From: Curtobacterium sp. VKM Ac-1393
GTDB taxonomy: Bacteria > Actinomycetota > Actinomycetes > Actinomycetales > Microbacteriaceae
NCBI RefSeq assembly: GCF_015350995.1
Contig: NZ_JADKRW010000001.1
Coordinates: 124,001-188,000 of the forward strand
Direction: 5' to 3'
DNA: 64,000 nt
In this document: in pieces, positions 7,708 through 17,029 of the stretch
Numbering within the stretch: position 1 is the first letter of the stretch
Layout: each line of letters begins with the position of its first letter
Notes under the pieces: generated by a model
Seen by the model: only the letters and a program-made list of their open reading frames with translations
Told to the model about the DNA's origin: nothing
The model's database searches: none
Position numbers and translations under genes: made by a program

Positions 7708-8583
7708 ACGCCGTCGACACCCGAGTTCTGGAGCACCTGGCGGTTCGATCCCCTGTCAGCCGCGATGATCGTCGTCGCTGCGGTCGCCTACGGCTGGTGG
7801 GTGGTCGGCGCCGCACGCCGGGGCACACGCTGGCCCTGGTGGCGCACCCTCGCCTTCGTCGCCGCGCTGGTGCTGTTCGGCATCCTGCAGTTCGGCATCG
7901 TCGGCGTGTACGACCAGCAGCTGCGCTGGGCGTTCGTGCTGCGGTCGGCGCTCCTCTTCTTCGCCGTCCCCACCTTCGCGGCGCTCGGTGCGCCCGTCTC
8001 GTTGCTCCGGACGGGAGGCCCGGATCACCTCGCGCACGCAGCCGACGCCGCCATGCGGTCGCGTCCAGTGCGTCTGCTCGGCAACGCGATCGTCGCGCCC
8101 CTCGTCGCCCTCGTCCTGTTCGGCCTGCTGCTGACACCGTTCGCGGCGACCCTGCGCGGATCGTCCGTCTGGGAGGCCGTCATCACGGTGACGGTCCCGA
8201 TGCTCGGGTTCGGCTTGCTCGCGCCGCTGTCCGAACCCGGAGTGCTGCGGTCGTCGACGTTCGTCACGGCGGAGTTCCTGCTCGCGTTCGTCGAGCTGAT
8301 GATCGACGCGGTGCCGGGCATCGTGCTGCGGATCACGAACCACGTGCTCGACGGGTCGGTGGTGCGGGCCGTCGGGCAACCGTGGTTCCCGTCGCCGCTG
8401 CGCGATCAGCACCTGGCGGGCGACCTGCTGTGGTTCATCGCCGAGGTGGCGGACATCCCCGTGCTCATCTCGCTGTTCATCCGGTGGCAGCGGACCGATC
8501 GCCGCGAGGCCCGCGCCGTCGACGCCCTGACCGACGAGCAGATGGACGAGTTGACGCGCGAGCACCTGCAGCGCCGTCGGTGA
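7708..8583 (+). CDS. CtaG-like cytochrome c oxidase assembly protein, apparent ACG start
   Basis: Polytopic protein of about 291 residues resembling the caa3-type CtaG family, which helps insert copper into cytochrome oxidase. It has about seven hydrophobic segments; HLAHAADAAMRSRPVR, FVELMIDAVPGIVL and the late AEVADIPVLISLF segment fit the family layout. No ATG, GTG or TTG lies in frame near the expected N-terminus. A perfect AGGAGG (7696-7701) stands 6 bases before ACG 7708, from which the protein would read TPSTPEFWSTWRFDPL. The next in-frame ATG (7765) would cut into the first membrane segment. Either ACG initiates or an ATG has mutated. Confidence 0.75.
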   Translation, partial: TPSTPEFWSTWRFDPLSAAMIVVAAVAYGWWVVGAARRGTRWPWWRTLAFVAALVLFGILQFGIVGVYDQQLRWAFVLRSALLFFAVPTFAALGAPVSLLRTGGPDHLAHAADAAMRSRPVRLLGNAIVAPLVALVLFGLLLTPFAATLRGSSVWEAVITVTVPMLGFGLLAPLSEPGVLRSSTFVTAEFLLAFVELMIDAVPGIVLRITNHVLDGSVVRAVGQPWFPSPLRDQHLAGDLLWFIAEVADIPVLISLFIRWQRTDRREARAVDALTDEQMDELTREHLQRRR

Positions 8584-8633
8584 GGGCGCGGGCGCGGGTG
8601 GCGCAGGCGGCGGACGGCGGCGGCGACCCGGAA

Positions 8634-8760
8634 CGACATCGTCGACGTCGGACGACGTCGAGGGAGTCGCACCCCCGCGGCCGCAACTGTTGCAGACGCG
8701 GGACTGCGACGAACCCGCTGTCGGACGACGTCGACGATGTCGCAACCCCGCGGCCGCAAC
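8634..8760. repeat. Intergenic direct and inverted repeats
   Basis: Two 41-bp direct copies (8647-8687 and 8720-8760) differ at 4 bases and end in CCCCGCGGCCGCAAC. In addition 8634-8650 is a perfect 17-base inverted copy of 8726-8742, so the segment can fold into a long hairpin. It lies between the convergent CtaG-like and MFS genes; no coding is seen. Confidence 0.75.
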
Positions 8761-8832
8761 GACTGCCCCCGGACGCACGCGAGCCCCGTGCCGCTCGTGT
8801 GAGCAGCCCGGGGCCGGAGTGGTCGGCGCGGG

Positions 8833-10482
8833 TCAGGCGTCGGCGTGCTTGCCGTGGTGGTCGATGGCGGCGAGCTCGGCCTCGGCCGTCGCCGGAGCAG
8901 CGGCCGCAGCGTGCGCACCGTGCTCGGTCGGCTTCGCGTCGCCCTCGGCCGGCGCAGTGCCCTCGGCGCCGGACTGCGTGGTCACGCCGCCGGTCTGCTG
9001 CCAGGCGACGGTCTGCTTCGGCTTCGCCAGGAACAGCGCCGCCACGATCGCCGCGATGAGCACGATCGCCGGCAGGAACAGCGACTCGCCCATGGCCCGC
9101 GAGAACGGCTCGAGCAGGAACCCGGGCAGCCCGCCGACCTGCTGCTCGGCACCACCGGCGGAGGTCCCGCCGGTCGAGGCCGGGAAGTTCGCGGTGATCC
9201 GGGCCTCCATCAGCGCGGCGATGCCGGCCGAACCGAGGACCGCGCCGATCTGACGAGTCGTGTTGTAGACACCCGAACCGGCACCGGCCAGCTTCGGCGG
9301 CAGGTTCCGCGTCGCCGAGACGGACAGCGGACCCCACATGCAGGCGTTCGCGATGCCCAGGAGCGCGCTCGGCAGGAGCACCCAACCCCAGTCGGCACTG
9401 GACGACAGCAGGGCGCCGAACCAGAACAGGCCGGCCGAGAAGCAGGCGAGCCCGAAGGCGGCGACCCAGCGCGGGTTCCACCGGTTGAGGTTCTTGCCGA
9501 CGAGCGGGGCGAGCGCGGCCGACAGCACGGCCTGCGGCACGAGGAGCAGTGCGGCCTGGGTCGGCGAGAAGCGCAGGACGTCCTGCGCCCACAGCATGAT
9601 CGGCAGCGCGAACGAGGCGATCGCGACACCGACGGCCGTGATGGCGACGTTCGCCAGGGTGAAGTTGCGGTCCTTGAACAGGCCGAGGGGCAGCAGCGGC
9701 TCGCCCTTCTGCACGCCCTGCCACACCACGAAGGCTGCGAGCACGACGATGCCGGCGATGATCAGGCTCCACACCGAGATCGGACCGGTGATGGTCCCCC
9801 AGTCGTACGTCTCGCCCTCTTGGATGCCGAAGACGAGCAGGAAGAGACCGACCGCCGACAACACGATGCCGAGGGCGTCGAAGCGGTGGCCGTGGCGGTC
9901 GAACGACGGCACGAAGCGCTGCGCGAGCACGAACGCCACGACACCGACGGGGACGTTCACGAAGAAGATCCACTCCCAGCCGAAGCCGTCGACGAGCAGA
10001 CCGCCGACGATCGGGCCGACGAGCGAGGCGACACCGGCGACGGCACCCCAGAGGCCCATCGCCGCCCCGCGCTTCTGCGGCGGGAAGATGCGCGTGATGA
10101 CGGACATCGTCTGCGGGCTCATCATCGCGGCACCGAGGCCCTGCACCACGCGGGCGACGATGAGCACCTCGATGGACCCGGCCAGGCCGCACCACAGGCT
10201 GGCGAGCGTGAAGACCACGAGGCCGATCTGGTACATGACCTTCGGGCCGAAGCGGTCACCGAGACGGCCCGTGATGAGCAGCGGCACGGCGTAGGCGAGC
10301 AGGTAGGCGCTCGTCACCCAGATCACGGAGTTGATGTCCGCGTCGAGCTTCTGGGCGATGGTGGGGGTGGCGACCGACACGATGGTCGAGTCGACGAGGA
10401 TCATGAAGAAGCCGACGACGAGTGCCCAGAGGGCGGGCCACGGCTTCTTCTCGGTCGTCCGCGGAGGCGTGACGGTGCTCAT
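8833..10482 (-). CDS. MFS drug transporter, DHA2 (EmrB/QacA) type
   Basis: Proton-driven multidrug exporter with 14 predicted helices over 549 residues. The N-terminus holds motif D1 (MILVDSTIVSVATPTI), then motif A (GRLGDRFGPK), the VQGLGAAMMSP motif B and GPIVGGLLVDGFGWEWIFFVNVP motif C region. The tail (last ~45 residues) is a soluble Ala-rich extension. Start ATG 10480-10482 overlaps the stop of the PadR gene by four bases (ATGA), so the regulator and pump are co-transcribed and coupled. Substrate unknown. Confidence 0.92.
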   Translation of the reverse strand: MSTVTPPRTTEKKPWPALWALVVGFFMILVDSTIVSVATPTIAQKLDADINSVIWVTSAYLLAYAVPLLITGRLGDRFGPKVMYQIGLVVFTLASLWCGLAGSIEVLIVARVVQGLGAAMMSPQTMSVITRIFPPQKRGAAMGLWGAVAGVASLVGPIVGGLLVDGFGWEWIFFVNVPVGVVAFVLAQRFVPSFDRHGHRFDALGIVLSAVGLFLLVFGIQEGETYDWGTITGPISVWSLIIAGIVVLAAFVVWQGVQKGEPLLPLGLFKDRNFTLANVAITAVGVAIASFALPIMLWAQDVLRFSPTQAALLLVPQAVLSAALAPLVGKNLNRWNPRWVAAFGLACFSAGLFWFGALLSSSADWGWVLLPSALLGIANACMWGPLSVSATRNLPPKLAGAGSGVYNTTRQIGAVLGSAGIAALMEARITANFPASTGGTSAGGAEQQVGGLPGFLLEPFSRAMGESLFLPAIVLIAAIVAALFLAKPKQTVAWQQTGGVTTQSGAEGTAPAEGDAKPTEHGAHAAAAAPATAEAELAAIDHHGKHADA

Positions 10483-11087
10483 CGAGTGGTGTCCTTGCTG
10501 TTCGTGGTGGTGTCTGCGGACGCGGCGGGGGCGTCCCAGGAGATGTGGCCGGCCGCGATCCGGTCGGCCGTGGCGGCGAGCCACTCGATCTGCGTCGTGA
10601 GCATGGCACGCACGTACGACACGTCGAGCCAGTACCGCTCGGGCAGGTCCTTCGCCCGGACGATCCCGAGGATCTCGTCGGTCTCGTCACGTTGGGCTCG
10701 GAGTGCCGTGACCCGCGCCCGGAGTGCTGACTCGGCCTCGTCGGCCGACAGGTTCTCGATCTCGGCGACGGCCAGGTGGAAGACGGGGTACTCCTCGGCC
10801 GGTTCGGCGATCAGCCGGACGAGCCCGTCGTGCAGGGCCGTCCACCCGTCGTCCGTGATGGCGTAGGTGGTGCGTTCCGGACGGTTGCCCGCCCGGTCGG
10901 TCCCGACGACCTCGGCGAGGCCGAGCTCCACCAGGCGGCCGACCTGGTGGTACAGGGTGCCGGGCCGGACCTTGACGTTCCGGCCGTCCCGACGGTGCGT
11001 CATCGTCTGGAACATCTCGTAGGGGTGGGTCGGCCCCTCGGCCAGGAGGCCGAGCGCGGCGAACGCGAGTGGCGTGAGCGACGGCAC
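10479..11087 (-). CDS. PadR-family transcriptional regulator
   Basis: 202 residues: an N-terminal winged helix of the PadR type (LTPLAFAALGLLAEGPTHPYEM, VRPGTLYHQVGRLVELGL, RTTYAITDDGW) and a C-terminal helical region typical of the long Vir-like PadR group. It probably represses the downstream MFS pump gene and its own promoter, released by a pump substrate. The start is GTG 11085-11087, with GGAGG upstream. A TATTC-6-GAATA inverted repeat 32 bp upstream is the best operator candidate. Confidence 0.9.
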   Translation of the reverse strand: MPSLTPLAFAALGLLAEGPTHPYEMFQTMTHRRDGRNVKVRPGTLYHQVGRLVELGLAEVVGTDRAGNRPERTTYAITDDGWTALHDGLVRLIAEPAEEYPVFHLAVAEIENLSADEAESALRARVTALRAQRDETDEILGIVRAKDLPERYWLDVSYVRAMLTTQIEWLAATADRIAAGHISWDAPAASADTTTNSKDTTR

Positions 11088-11118
11088 ACGTGCCTCCAGT
11101 CCGCTTGTCGTTGTTGAC

Positions 11119-11134
11119 TATTCGAACTGGAATA
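11119..11134. promoter_or_regulatory. Candidate PadR operator
   Basis: Inverted repeat TATTC-N6-GAATA in a short AT-rich island upstream of the PadR start. Position and symmetry suggest autoregulation. The match to a PadR site is inference. Confidence 0.4.
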
Positions 11135-11219
11135 TACGCGTTGGAACACACGTGAGCAAACGCACAGGACGCTCTCCACAGGAGGCCCGGATCCGTCCCG
11201 GCGTGTCGCGCCCGCCCCG

Positions 11220-11225
11220 TAGACT
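11220..11225 (+). promoter_or_regulatory. -10 hexamer of the purSQL operon
   Basis: TAGACT lies 38 bases before the purS GTG. A -35 is not obvious. The transcript would carry a short leader with GGAGAG before the start codon; no riboswitch-like structure is seen in that short leader. Confidence 0.45.
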
Positions 11226-11263
11226 GGTCGCGTCCCCCACCCCTGAAGCGCTGGAGAGAACAC

Positions 11264-11515
11264 GTGCCAACGATCGTCGTCGAGGTCATGCCCAAGGCTG
11301 AGATCCTCGACCCCCAGGGCAAGGCGGTGGGCAACGCCCTCGCCCGTCTGGGCAAGGCCGACCTGACCAACGTCCGCATCGGCAAGCGCTTCGAGGTGAC
11401 CGTCGACGGCCCCGTCGACGACGCCAAGCTGGCCGAGGTCCGCGACATCGCCGCCGACGTCTTCTCGAACGCGGTCATCGAGGACGTCGTCTCCGTGACC
11501 GTCGAAGGTCAGTGA
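11264..11515 (+). CDS. purS: Phosphoribosylformylglycinamidine synthase subunit PurS
   Basis: Small 83-residue subunit that bridges PurQ and PurL in the FGAM synthase complex (step 4 of de novo purine synthesis). The sequence shows the family pattern: [22 protein letters not shown], then [12 protein letters not shown] and a C-terminal beta strand. Length is typical. The start is GTG 11264 with GGAGAG upstream. The stop overlaps the purQ start (GTGA). Confidence 0.96.
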   Translation: MPTIVVEVMPKAEILDPQGKAVGNALARLGKADLTNVRIGKRFEVTVDGPVDDAKLAEVRDIAADVFSNAVIEDVVSVTVEGQ

Positions 11516-12216
11516 CCCGGATGCGCATCGGCGTCATCACGTTCCCCGGCTCGCTCGACGACCGTGACGCCCAGCGCGCGGTCCGTCTCGCCGGTGCCGA
11601 CCCCGTCGCGCTCTGGCACGGCGACCACGACCTGCAGGGTGTCGACGCGATCGTGCTGCCCGGCGGGTTCTCGTACGGCGACTACCTGCGCGCCGGTGCG
11701 ATCGCCGCGAAGGCGCCGATCATGGCCGAGGTCATCGACGCCGCCAGCAAGGGCATGCCCGTGCTCGGCATCTGCAACGGTTTCCAGATGCTGGCCGAGG
11801 CCCGTCTGGTCCCCGGCGCGCACACCCGCAACGCGCACCAGCAGTTCATTCGCCGCGACCAGAAGCTCCGCGTCGAGACGACCTCGACCGCCTGGACCTC
11901 CGGGTTCACCGCGCAGCAGGAGATCACGATCCCGCTCAAGAACGCCGACGGCCGGTTCGTCGCCGACGCCGACGAGATCAAGCGCATCGAGGACAACGGC
12001 CAGGTCGTGTTCCGCTACGTCGGCGTGAACCCGAACGGGTCGATCGACGACATCGCCGGCGTCTCGAACGAGCGTGGCAACGTCGTGGGCCTGATGCCGC
12101 ACCCCGAGCACGCGACGGAGCCCGGCTTCGGCCCGGACACCGCCGCTGCCATGGCCTCCGGCACGGACGGCCTCACCTTCTTCACCTCCGTGATCGAGTC
12201 GACACTGGTCAAGTGA
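11512..12216 (+). CDS. purQ: Phosphoribosylformylglycinamidine synthase subunit PurQ
   Basis: Glutaminase subunit of FGAM synthase, a class I glutamine amidotransferase that passes ammonia to PurL. The 234 residues contain [18 protein letters not shown], the nucleophile elbow GICNGFQML with catalytic Cys, and the His/Glu pair in MPHPEH. The start at GTG 11512 overlaps the purS stop; ATG 11521 ([10 protein letters not shown]) would start exactly at the first beta strand and is equally plausible. The stop overlaps the purL start by four bases. Confidence 0.96.
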   Translation: MTRMRIGVITFPGSLDDRDAQRAVRLAGADPVALWHGDHDLQGVDAIVLPGGFSYGDYLRAGAIAAKAPIMAEVIDAASKGMPVLGICNGFQMLAEARLVPGAHTRNAHQQFIRRDQKLRVETTSTAWTSGFTAQQEITIPLKNADGRFVADADEIKRIEDNGQVVFRYVGVNPNGSIDDIAGVSNERGNVVGLMPHPEHATEPGFGPDTAAAMASGTDGLTFFTSVIESTLVK

Positions 12217-14645
12217 CCGCGACTCCAGTGCCCGCAACTCCAGTGACAGGGAACGACACCACCGTGACGACTCACGTTCGCCCGAAGCCCGACACCGTGC
12301 AGGATGCCGCGGCGACCCCCGACAAGGAGCAGCCGTACGACGCGCTGGGCCTCAAGCCGGACGAGTACGCCCGCATCAAGGAGATCCTCGGCCGCCGCCC
12401 CACCTCGGGCGAGCTGGCGATGTACTCCGTCATGTGGTCCGAGCACTGCTCCTACAAGTCCTCGAAGAACTACCTGCGTCAGTTCGGCAAGAAGGTCACG
12501 CCGGAGATGACGAAGAACCTGATGGTCGGCATGGGCGAGAACGCCGGTGTCGTCGACGTCGGCAACGGCTGGGCGGTGACCTTCAAGGTCGAGTCGCACA
12601 ACCACCCGTCCTACGTCGAGCCGTACCAGGGCGCCGCGACCGGTGTCGGTGGCATCGTCCGCGACATCATCTCGATGGGCGCGCGTCCGGTCGCCGTCAT
12701 GGACCAGCTCCGCTTCGGTGCCATCGACCACGAGGACACCGCGCGCATCGTGCACGGCGTCGTCGGCGGCATCTCGTTCTACGGCAACTGCCTCGGCCTG
12801 CCGAACATCGGCGGCGAGACCTACTTCGACCCGGTGTACCAGGGCAACCCGCTGGTCAACGCGCTCGCGGTCGGCGTCCTGCGCCACGAGGACCTGCACC
12901 TGGCGAACGCCTCCGGCGCCGGCAACAAGGTCGTGCTGTTCGGTGCCCGCACCGGTGGCGACGGCATCGGCGGCGCGTCGATCCTGGCGTCCGACACCTT
13001 CACCGAGGGCGGCCCGACCAAGCGTCCCGCCGTCCAGGTCGGCGACCCCTTCGCCGAGAAGGTCCTGATCGAGTGCTGCCTCGAGCTGTTCCAGAAGGAA
13101 CTGGTCGAGGGCATCCAGGACCTCGGCGCCGCGGGCATCTCCTGCGCCACGTCCGAACTCGCGAGCAACGGCGACGGCGGCATGCACATCTCGCTCGACG
13201 ACGTCCTGCTGCGCGACCCGACGCTCACGGCCGAAGAGATCCTGATGTCGGAGAGCCAGGAGCGCATGATGGCGGTCGTCCGCCCCGACAAGCTCGACGA
13301 GTTCCTCGCGGTGGTCGGCAAGTGGGAGGTCGAGACCAGCGTCCTGGGCGAGGTCACCGGCACCGGCCGTCTCGTCATCGACTGGCAGGGCCAGGAGATC
13401 GTGAACGTCGACCCGCGCACCGTCGCCGTCGACGGCCCGGTCTACGACCGCCCGGTCGCCTACCCCACCTGGATCGACGCGCTGCAGGCCGACACCGCTG
13501 CATCACTCGACCGTCCGGCGGACGGTCCGGCCCTGAAGGCGCAGTTCCTCAGCCTGCTCGGTTCGCCGAACCTGGCGTCGAAGAACTGGGTCACGAACCA
13601 GTACGACACCTACGTGCTCGGCAACACCGCCCTGTCGTTCCCCGACGACGGCGGCATGATCCGCGTCGACGAGGAGACCGGACTCGGTGTCGCGATCGCC
13701 ACGGACGCCAACGGCCGCTACTGCCAGCTCGACCCGAAGCAGGGCGCACGTCTGGCCCTGGCCGAGGCGTACCGGAACGTCGCCGTCACCGGCGCGGTCC
13801 CCGCCGCGGTCACCGACTGCCTGAACTTCGGCTCCCCTGAGAACCCCGAGGTCATGTGGCAGTTCTCCGAGGCGGTCGAGGGACTGGCCGACGGCTGCAT
13901 GGAGCTCGGCATCCCGGTCACCGGCGGCAACGTGTCGTTCTACAACCAGACCGGCACGACCCCGATCCACCCGACCCCGGTCGTCGGTGTGCTCGGTGTC
14001 ATCGACGACGTCGCCAAGCGCGTCCCGTCGGGGTGGCAGGACGACGGCCACAACATCTACTTGCTCGGCACGACGAGCCTCGAGCTCGACGGCTCGGCAT
14101 GGGCCGGCACCGTGCACGGCCACCTCGGCGGTCGCCCGCCGGCGGTGGACCTCGGCCGCGAGAAAGCACTCGCCGAGCTGCTGTTCGCCGCCACCGGCGA
14201 GCAGCTGTTGACGAGCGCGCACGACCTGGCGGACGGTGGCCTCGGCCAGTCGCTCGCCGAGTCGGTGCTCCGCTTCGGCCTCGGCGCCCGTGTGGTCCTC
14301 GACGAGCTGGAGTCCCGCGACGGCGTCGACACCGCGACCGCGCTGTTCTCCGAGTCGACCGGCCGCGTCATCGTGACCGTCCGGCGCGAGGACGACGTCA
14401 GGTTCCAGGGCCTGTGCGACGGCCGGGGCTTCCCGGTCCTGCGCATCGGCGTGACCGACGCCACGTCGAACGCCCTCGAGGTCCAGGGCGCGTTCACGGC
14501 GACGATCGACGAGCTCCGCAGCACGCACAACGCGACGCTGCCGGCCCGCTTCGGCGACGTGATCGTCGAGGACGTCACCGAGGGGTACGTCGGCCGCGGG
14601 CCGCTGGACTCCGACGGTGCGTTCTCGCCCCGCACGGACTCCTAG
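12213..14645 (+). CDS. purL: Phosphoribosylformylglycinamidine synthase subunit PurL
   Basis: Catalytic subunit of FGAM synthase, ATP-dependent. As drawn it has 810 residues. Family marks include [18 protein letters not shown] near the N-terminus (catalytic His), VESHNHPS, two tandem AIRS-like halves with [12 protein letters not shown] and [14 protein letters not shown], and [11 protein letters not shown]. The start GTG 12213 overlaps the purQ stop (GTGA), but GTG 12264 after CAGGGAACG would drop 17 low-complexity residues and better fits homolog length. Confidence 0.96.
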   Translation: MTATPVPATPVTGNDTTVTTHVRPKPDTVQDAAATPDKEQPYDALGLKPDEYARIKEILGRRPTSGELAMYSVMWSEHCSYKSSKNYLRQFGKKVTPEMTKNLMVGMGENAGVVDVGNGWAVTFKVESHNHPSYVEPYQGAATGVGGIVRDIISMGARPVAVMDQLRFGAIDHEDTARIVHGVVGGISFYGNCLGLPNIGGETYFDPVYQGNPLVNALAVGVLRHEDLHLANASGAGNKVVLFGARTGGDGIGGASILASDTFTEGGPTKRPAVQVGDPFAEKVLIECCLELFQKELVEGIQDLGAAGISCATSELASNGDGGMHISLDDVLLRDPTLTAEEILMSESQERMMAVVRPDKLDEFLAVVGKWEVETSVLGEVTGTGRLVIDWQGQEIVNVDPRTVAVDGPVYDRPVAYPTWIDALQADTAASLDRPADGPALKAQFLSLLGSPNLASKNWVTNQYDTYVLGNTALSFPDDGGMIRVDEETGLGVAIATDANGRYCQLDPKQGARLALAEAYRNVAVTGAVPAAVTDCLNFGSPENPEVMWQFSEAVEGLADGCMELGIPVTGGNVSFYNQTGTTPIHPTPVVGVLGVIDDVAKRVPSGWQDDGHNIYLLGTTSLELDGSAWAGTVHGHLGGRPPAVDLGREKALAELLFAATGEQLLTSAHDLADGGLGQSLAESVLRFGLGARVVLDELESRDGVDTATALFSESTGRVIVTVRREDDVRFQGLCDGRGFPVLRIGVTDATSNALEVQGAFTATIDELRSTHNATLPARFGDVIVEDVTEGYVGRGPLDSDGAFSPRTDS

Positions 14646-14661
14646 GCCGGGCGGACACCGC

Positions 14662-15582
14662 ATGCCCGTCGTCACCCTGCCCTTCGCGGAACTCGTCGAC
14701 CGGTTCGGCCCCGTGCCGGACGGCATCGAGCTGGACGTGTGGGACGTCGAGGCGCCGTACGGTCGTCCGGACGACGTCGCGATCACGTTCCTGCCGTTCT
14801 ACTTCGGTGGACGGCACCGCTGGCAGTTCGTGCACGACCTGCCGGCGCTCGAGCTCCTGCAGCTGCCGAGCGCCGGCTACGAGCACGCGGTGCCGCACGT
14901 CCCCGGTCACGCGCAGCTGGCGAACGGTCGGGGCATCCACGACGACGAGACCGCCGAGCTCGCCGTCGGCCTGGCGCTGACCTCGCTGCGTGAGCTCGGC
15001 GCGTTCCAGGCCGACCGCGCGAACGGCATCTGGGACGCCCGGCAGACCCGCTCCCTGGCCGACCGGCGGGTGACGGTCGTCGGCTACGGCGCCATCGGGT
15101 CCGCGATCGCCACCCGCTTCGAGGCGTTCCGCACCGACGTCACCGTGGTCGCCCGCACCGCTCGCGAGCAGGACGGCCGCCACGTGCACGCGTTCGGCGA
15201 GCTGCTCGAGCTGGCACCGACGACCGACGTGCTCGTGCTCATCGCGCCGCTGACGGACGAGACCGAACGCCTGGTCGACGCCGAGCTGCTCGCAGCACTG
15301 CCCGACGGGGCACTGGTGGTGAACGTCGCGCGCGGCAAGGTGGTCGACACCGACGCCCTGGTCGCCGAGCTGCAGTCCGAACGCCTGTTCGCGGCACTCG
15401 ACGTCACCGACCCGGAGCCCCTGCCCGACGGACACCCGCTGTGGACGACGCCGAACACCGTGCTCACGCCGCACGTCGGCGGCAACACGGACCTGAGCGT
15501 GCCGCGGTCGATCGAGCTGATGCGTCGTCAGGTCGCCGCGCTGGCCGAAGGTCGCCCGTTCGAGAACCTCATCGAGCGGTAG
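14662..15582 (+). CDS. D-isomer 2-hydroxyacid dehydrogenase
   Basis: NAD(P)-dependent reductase of 2-oxoacids, 306 residues. The Rossmann motif VVGYGAIGSAIA is near residue 135; VNVARGKVVDTDAL holds the conserved substrate-binding Arg, LDVTDPEPLPDGHPLW the conserved acidic residue, and TPHVGGN the catalytic His. The substrate domain is short and begins with a plain LPFAELVDRFG segment. The start ATG 14662 is chosen 17 bases after purL; an upstream in-frame codon overlaps purL by 29 bases. The specific substrate is not predictable. Confidence 0.88.
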   Translation: MPVVTLPFAELVDRFGPVPDGIELDVWDVEAPYGRPDDVAITFLPFYFGGRHRWQFVHDLPALELLQLPSAGYEHAVPHVPGHAQLANGRGIHDDETAELAVGLALTSLRELGAFQADRANGIWDARQTRSLADRRVTVVGYGAIGSAIATRFEAFRTDVTVVARTAREQDGRHVHAFGELLELAPTTDVLVLIAPLTDETERLVDAELLAALPDGALVVNVARGKVVDTDALVAELQSERLFAALDVTDPEPLPDGHPLWTTPNTVLTPHVGGNTDLSVPRSIELMRRQVAALAEGRPFENLIER

Positions 15583-15629
15583 CGCCCCACACCCCAACAC
15601 GCCGGCGTCACCACCAGACGCCTCCATGT

Positions 15630-15665
15630 CACCGAGACGCCGCCGAATACGGGGGCGTCTCGGTG
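15630..15665. terminator. Hairpin in repeat copy 1, likely terminator
   Basis: A 12-bp perfect stem (CACCGAGACGCC with GGCGTCTCGGTG) around a 12-base loop containing GCCGAATACG. It lies between two convergent genes. No U-run follows. Confidence 0.55.
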
Positions 15666-15758
15666 CACCCGCGGCGTCTCACCCACACGCCGGCGTCACT
15701 CGCACCCGCACGCACCCACACCCCAACACACCGGCGTCATCACAAGACGCCTGCATGT

Positions 15759-15794
15759 CACCGAGACGCCGCCGAATACGGGGGCGTCTCGGTG
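15759..15794. terminator. Hairpin in repeat copy 2, likely terminator
   Basis: Same 12-bp stem and loop as 15630-15665, displaced by exactly 129 bp. The duplicate probably reinforces termination between the dehydrogenase and lactonase genes. Confidence 0.55.
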
Positions 15795-15883
15795 CACCCG
15801 GGGCGTCTCACCCACACGCCGGCGTCACTCGCACCCGCACGCACCCACACGCCGGCGTCACGCGAACAGCCGCGCGCCGACGT

Positions 15884-15923
15884 CAGACGCTCAGACGCTC
15901 AGACGCTCAGACGCTCAGACGCT
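15884..15923. repeat. 8-bp tandem repeat CAGACGCT x5
   Basis: Five perfect copies of CAGACGCT running into the stop codon (15923-15925) of the minus-strand lactonase gene. Slippage here would alter only the 3' noncoding flank unless it spreads into the stop. Confidence 0.9.
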
Positions 15924-17029
15924 CAGAGCGGGACGATGCAGGTCGGGGTGCCGACGGCGATCTGCTCGACGGCCGCACCCGGCACACCGTCGGCACCGAC
16001 CGGCAGCACCGCGATGGCGTCGGACCGCTCGTTGGCGACGAGCACGTAGCCCGGCACCCGGGCGAAGTGCCGCGGCCACGCACCACCACACGATGCCGAC
16101 CCGACGAGCGCGAGCCCACCGTCGGCGGCATCGAGCACCACGATCAGGTCACGGCCACGGACGGCCACGGTCACGAGTCCGGCGTCGTCGACCTCGATGT
16201 GGCTGAGGAGCGATTCCCCCACCGAACCCTCGAACGTCGGGGTCGACACGATCGTGACGAACGAACCGGACTCGTCGCGACGCAGGCGGTGGACCGAGCC
16301 GTCGAGCTCGCCGGCGACGAACAGGTCGCCGTCGTACCAGGCGAGGTGCCGCGGGCCGACTCCGGCACCGACGTGGTGCACGTGCAGCGCCTCGATGGTC
16401 GGTACGCCGTCGGCAGACACAGTCACCCGGAACTCGTGCAGCGCGTCACCGCCGAGGTCGGCGACGAGCACGGTGCCGTCCGGCGTCGCGACGGACTGGT
16501 GGGCGTGCGGGGCATCCTGCCGGTCCTGCACCGGACCGGTGCCGTCGGGGAGCGCCGCGACCGCGATGGCCGAGGCGGGGACGGCGAGGTGGTCGGAGCG
16601 GCCGTGCACGCCGTCGGTCGGCAGGACGACGCCGTCGCTCGCGGTCACCGACGCGGCGAACGACTCGGCCGCGGCCAGGGAGATCGCGGTGACCGTGCCG
16701 GAGACGTAGTTCGTGACGATGAGCGCCCCGGAAGGGTCGACCCGCACGTGGCAGGGCGCATCCCCGCCGGCGGAGGCGTCCCACAGGTGTTCGAGCGTGC
16801 CGCTCTGCAGCCGGAAGGCCGAGACGCCGCCGCTGTTCGTCTCGGACACCGCGTACACACGGTCACCGGACACGGCGAGGAACGAGGGATCGTCGAGCAC
16901 CGCGACGGTACGAGCACCCGCGCGCGCGACGGCACCCGCGCCACCGTCGACCAACGAGATGCCCGTCGCGTTCCCGCCGCCGGTGGCGGTGTAGGAACCG
17001 ACGAGCAGGGTCGGCAGGTCGACGCTCAT
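15923..17029 (-). CDS. Lactonase-family beta-propeller protein
   Basis: 368 residues with repeated blades of the 7-bladed lactonase (YbhE/6-phosphogluconolactonase-like) fold: LLVGSYTA at the N-terminus, GDAPCHVRVDPSGALIVTNYVSGTV, HAHQSVATPDGTVLVADLGGD and GVGPRHLAWYDGDLFVAGELDGSV are successive blade motifs with the conserved His/Arg positions. No signal peptide, so probably cytoplasmic; hydrolysis of 6-phosphogluconolactone is plausible but unproven. Start ATG 17027-17029 overlaps the chorismate mutase stop (ATGA), an unexpected pairing. Confidence 0.86.
   Translation of the reverse strand: MSVDLPTLLVGSYTATGGGNATGISLVDGGAGAVARAGARTVAVLDDPSFLAVSGDRVYAVSETNSGGVSAFRLQSGTLEHLWDASAGGDAPCHVRVDPSGALIVTNYVSGTVTAISLAAAESFAASVTASDGVVLPTDGVHGRSDHLAVPASAIAVAALPDGTGPVQDRQDAPHAHQSVATPDGTVLVADLGGDALHEFRVTVSADGVPTIEALHVHHVGAGVGPRHLAWYDGDLFVAGELDGSVHRLRRDESGSFVTIVSTPTFEGSVGESLLSHIEVDDAGLVTVAVRGRDLIVVLDAADGGLALVGSASCGGAWPRHFARVPGYVLVANERSDAIAVLPVGADGVPGAAVEQIAVGTPTCIVPL

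Larger units (their letters stand above)
15589..15846. repeat. Two tandem 129-bp noncoding repeats
   Basis: Copy 1 spans 15589-15717 and copy 2 15718-15846; a third partial copy begins at 15847. They are nearly identical, with only a few substitutions. Each carries CGCCGGCGTC motifs and one strong hairpin (15630-15665 and 15759-15794). The whole gap 15583-15922 holds no supported gene. Confidence 0.88.

Noticed and set aside
11101-11263. Riboswitch upstream of purSQL
   Set aside because: The leader after the TAGACT hexamer is only about 30 bases and no purine or PRPP aptamer-like pairing is visible.
15589-15846. CRISPR-like array
   Set aside because: The units are directly tandem (129 bp) with no unique spacers between short repeats, and no cas gene is present.
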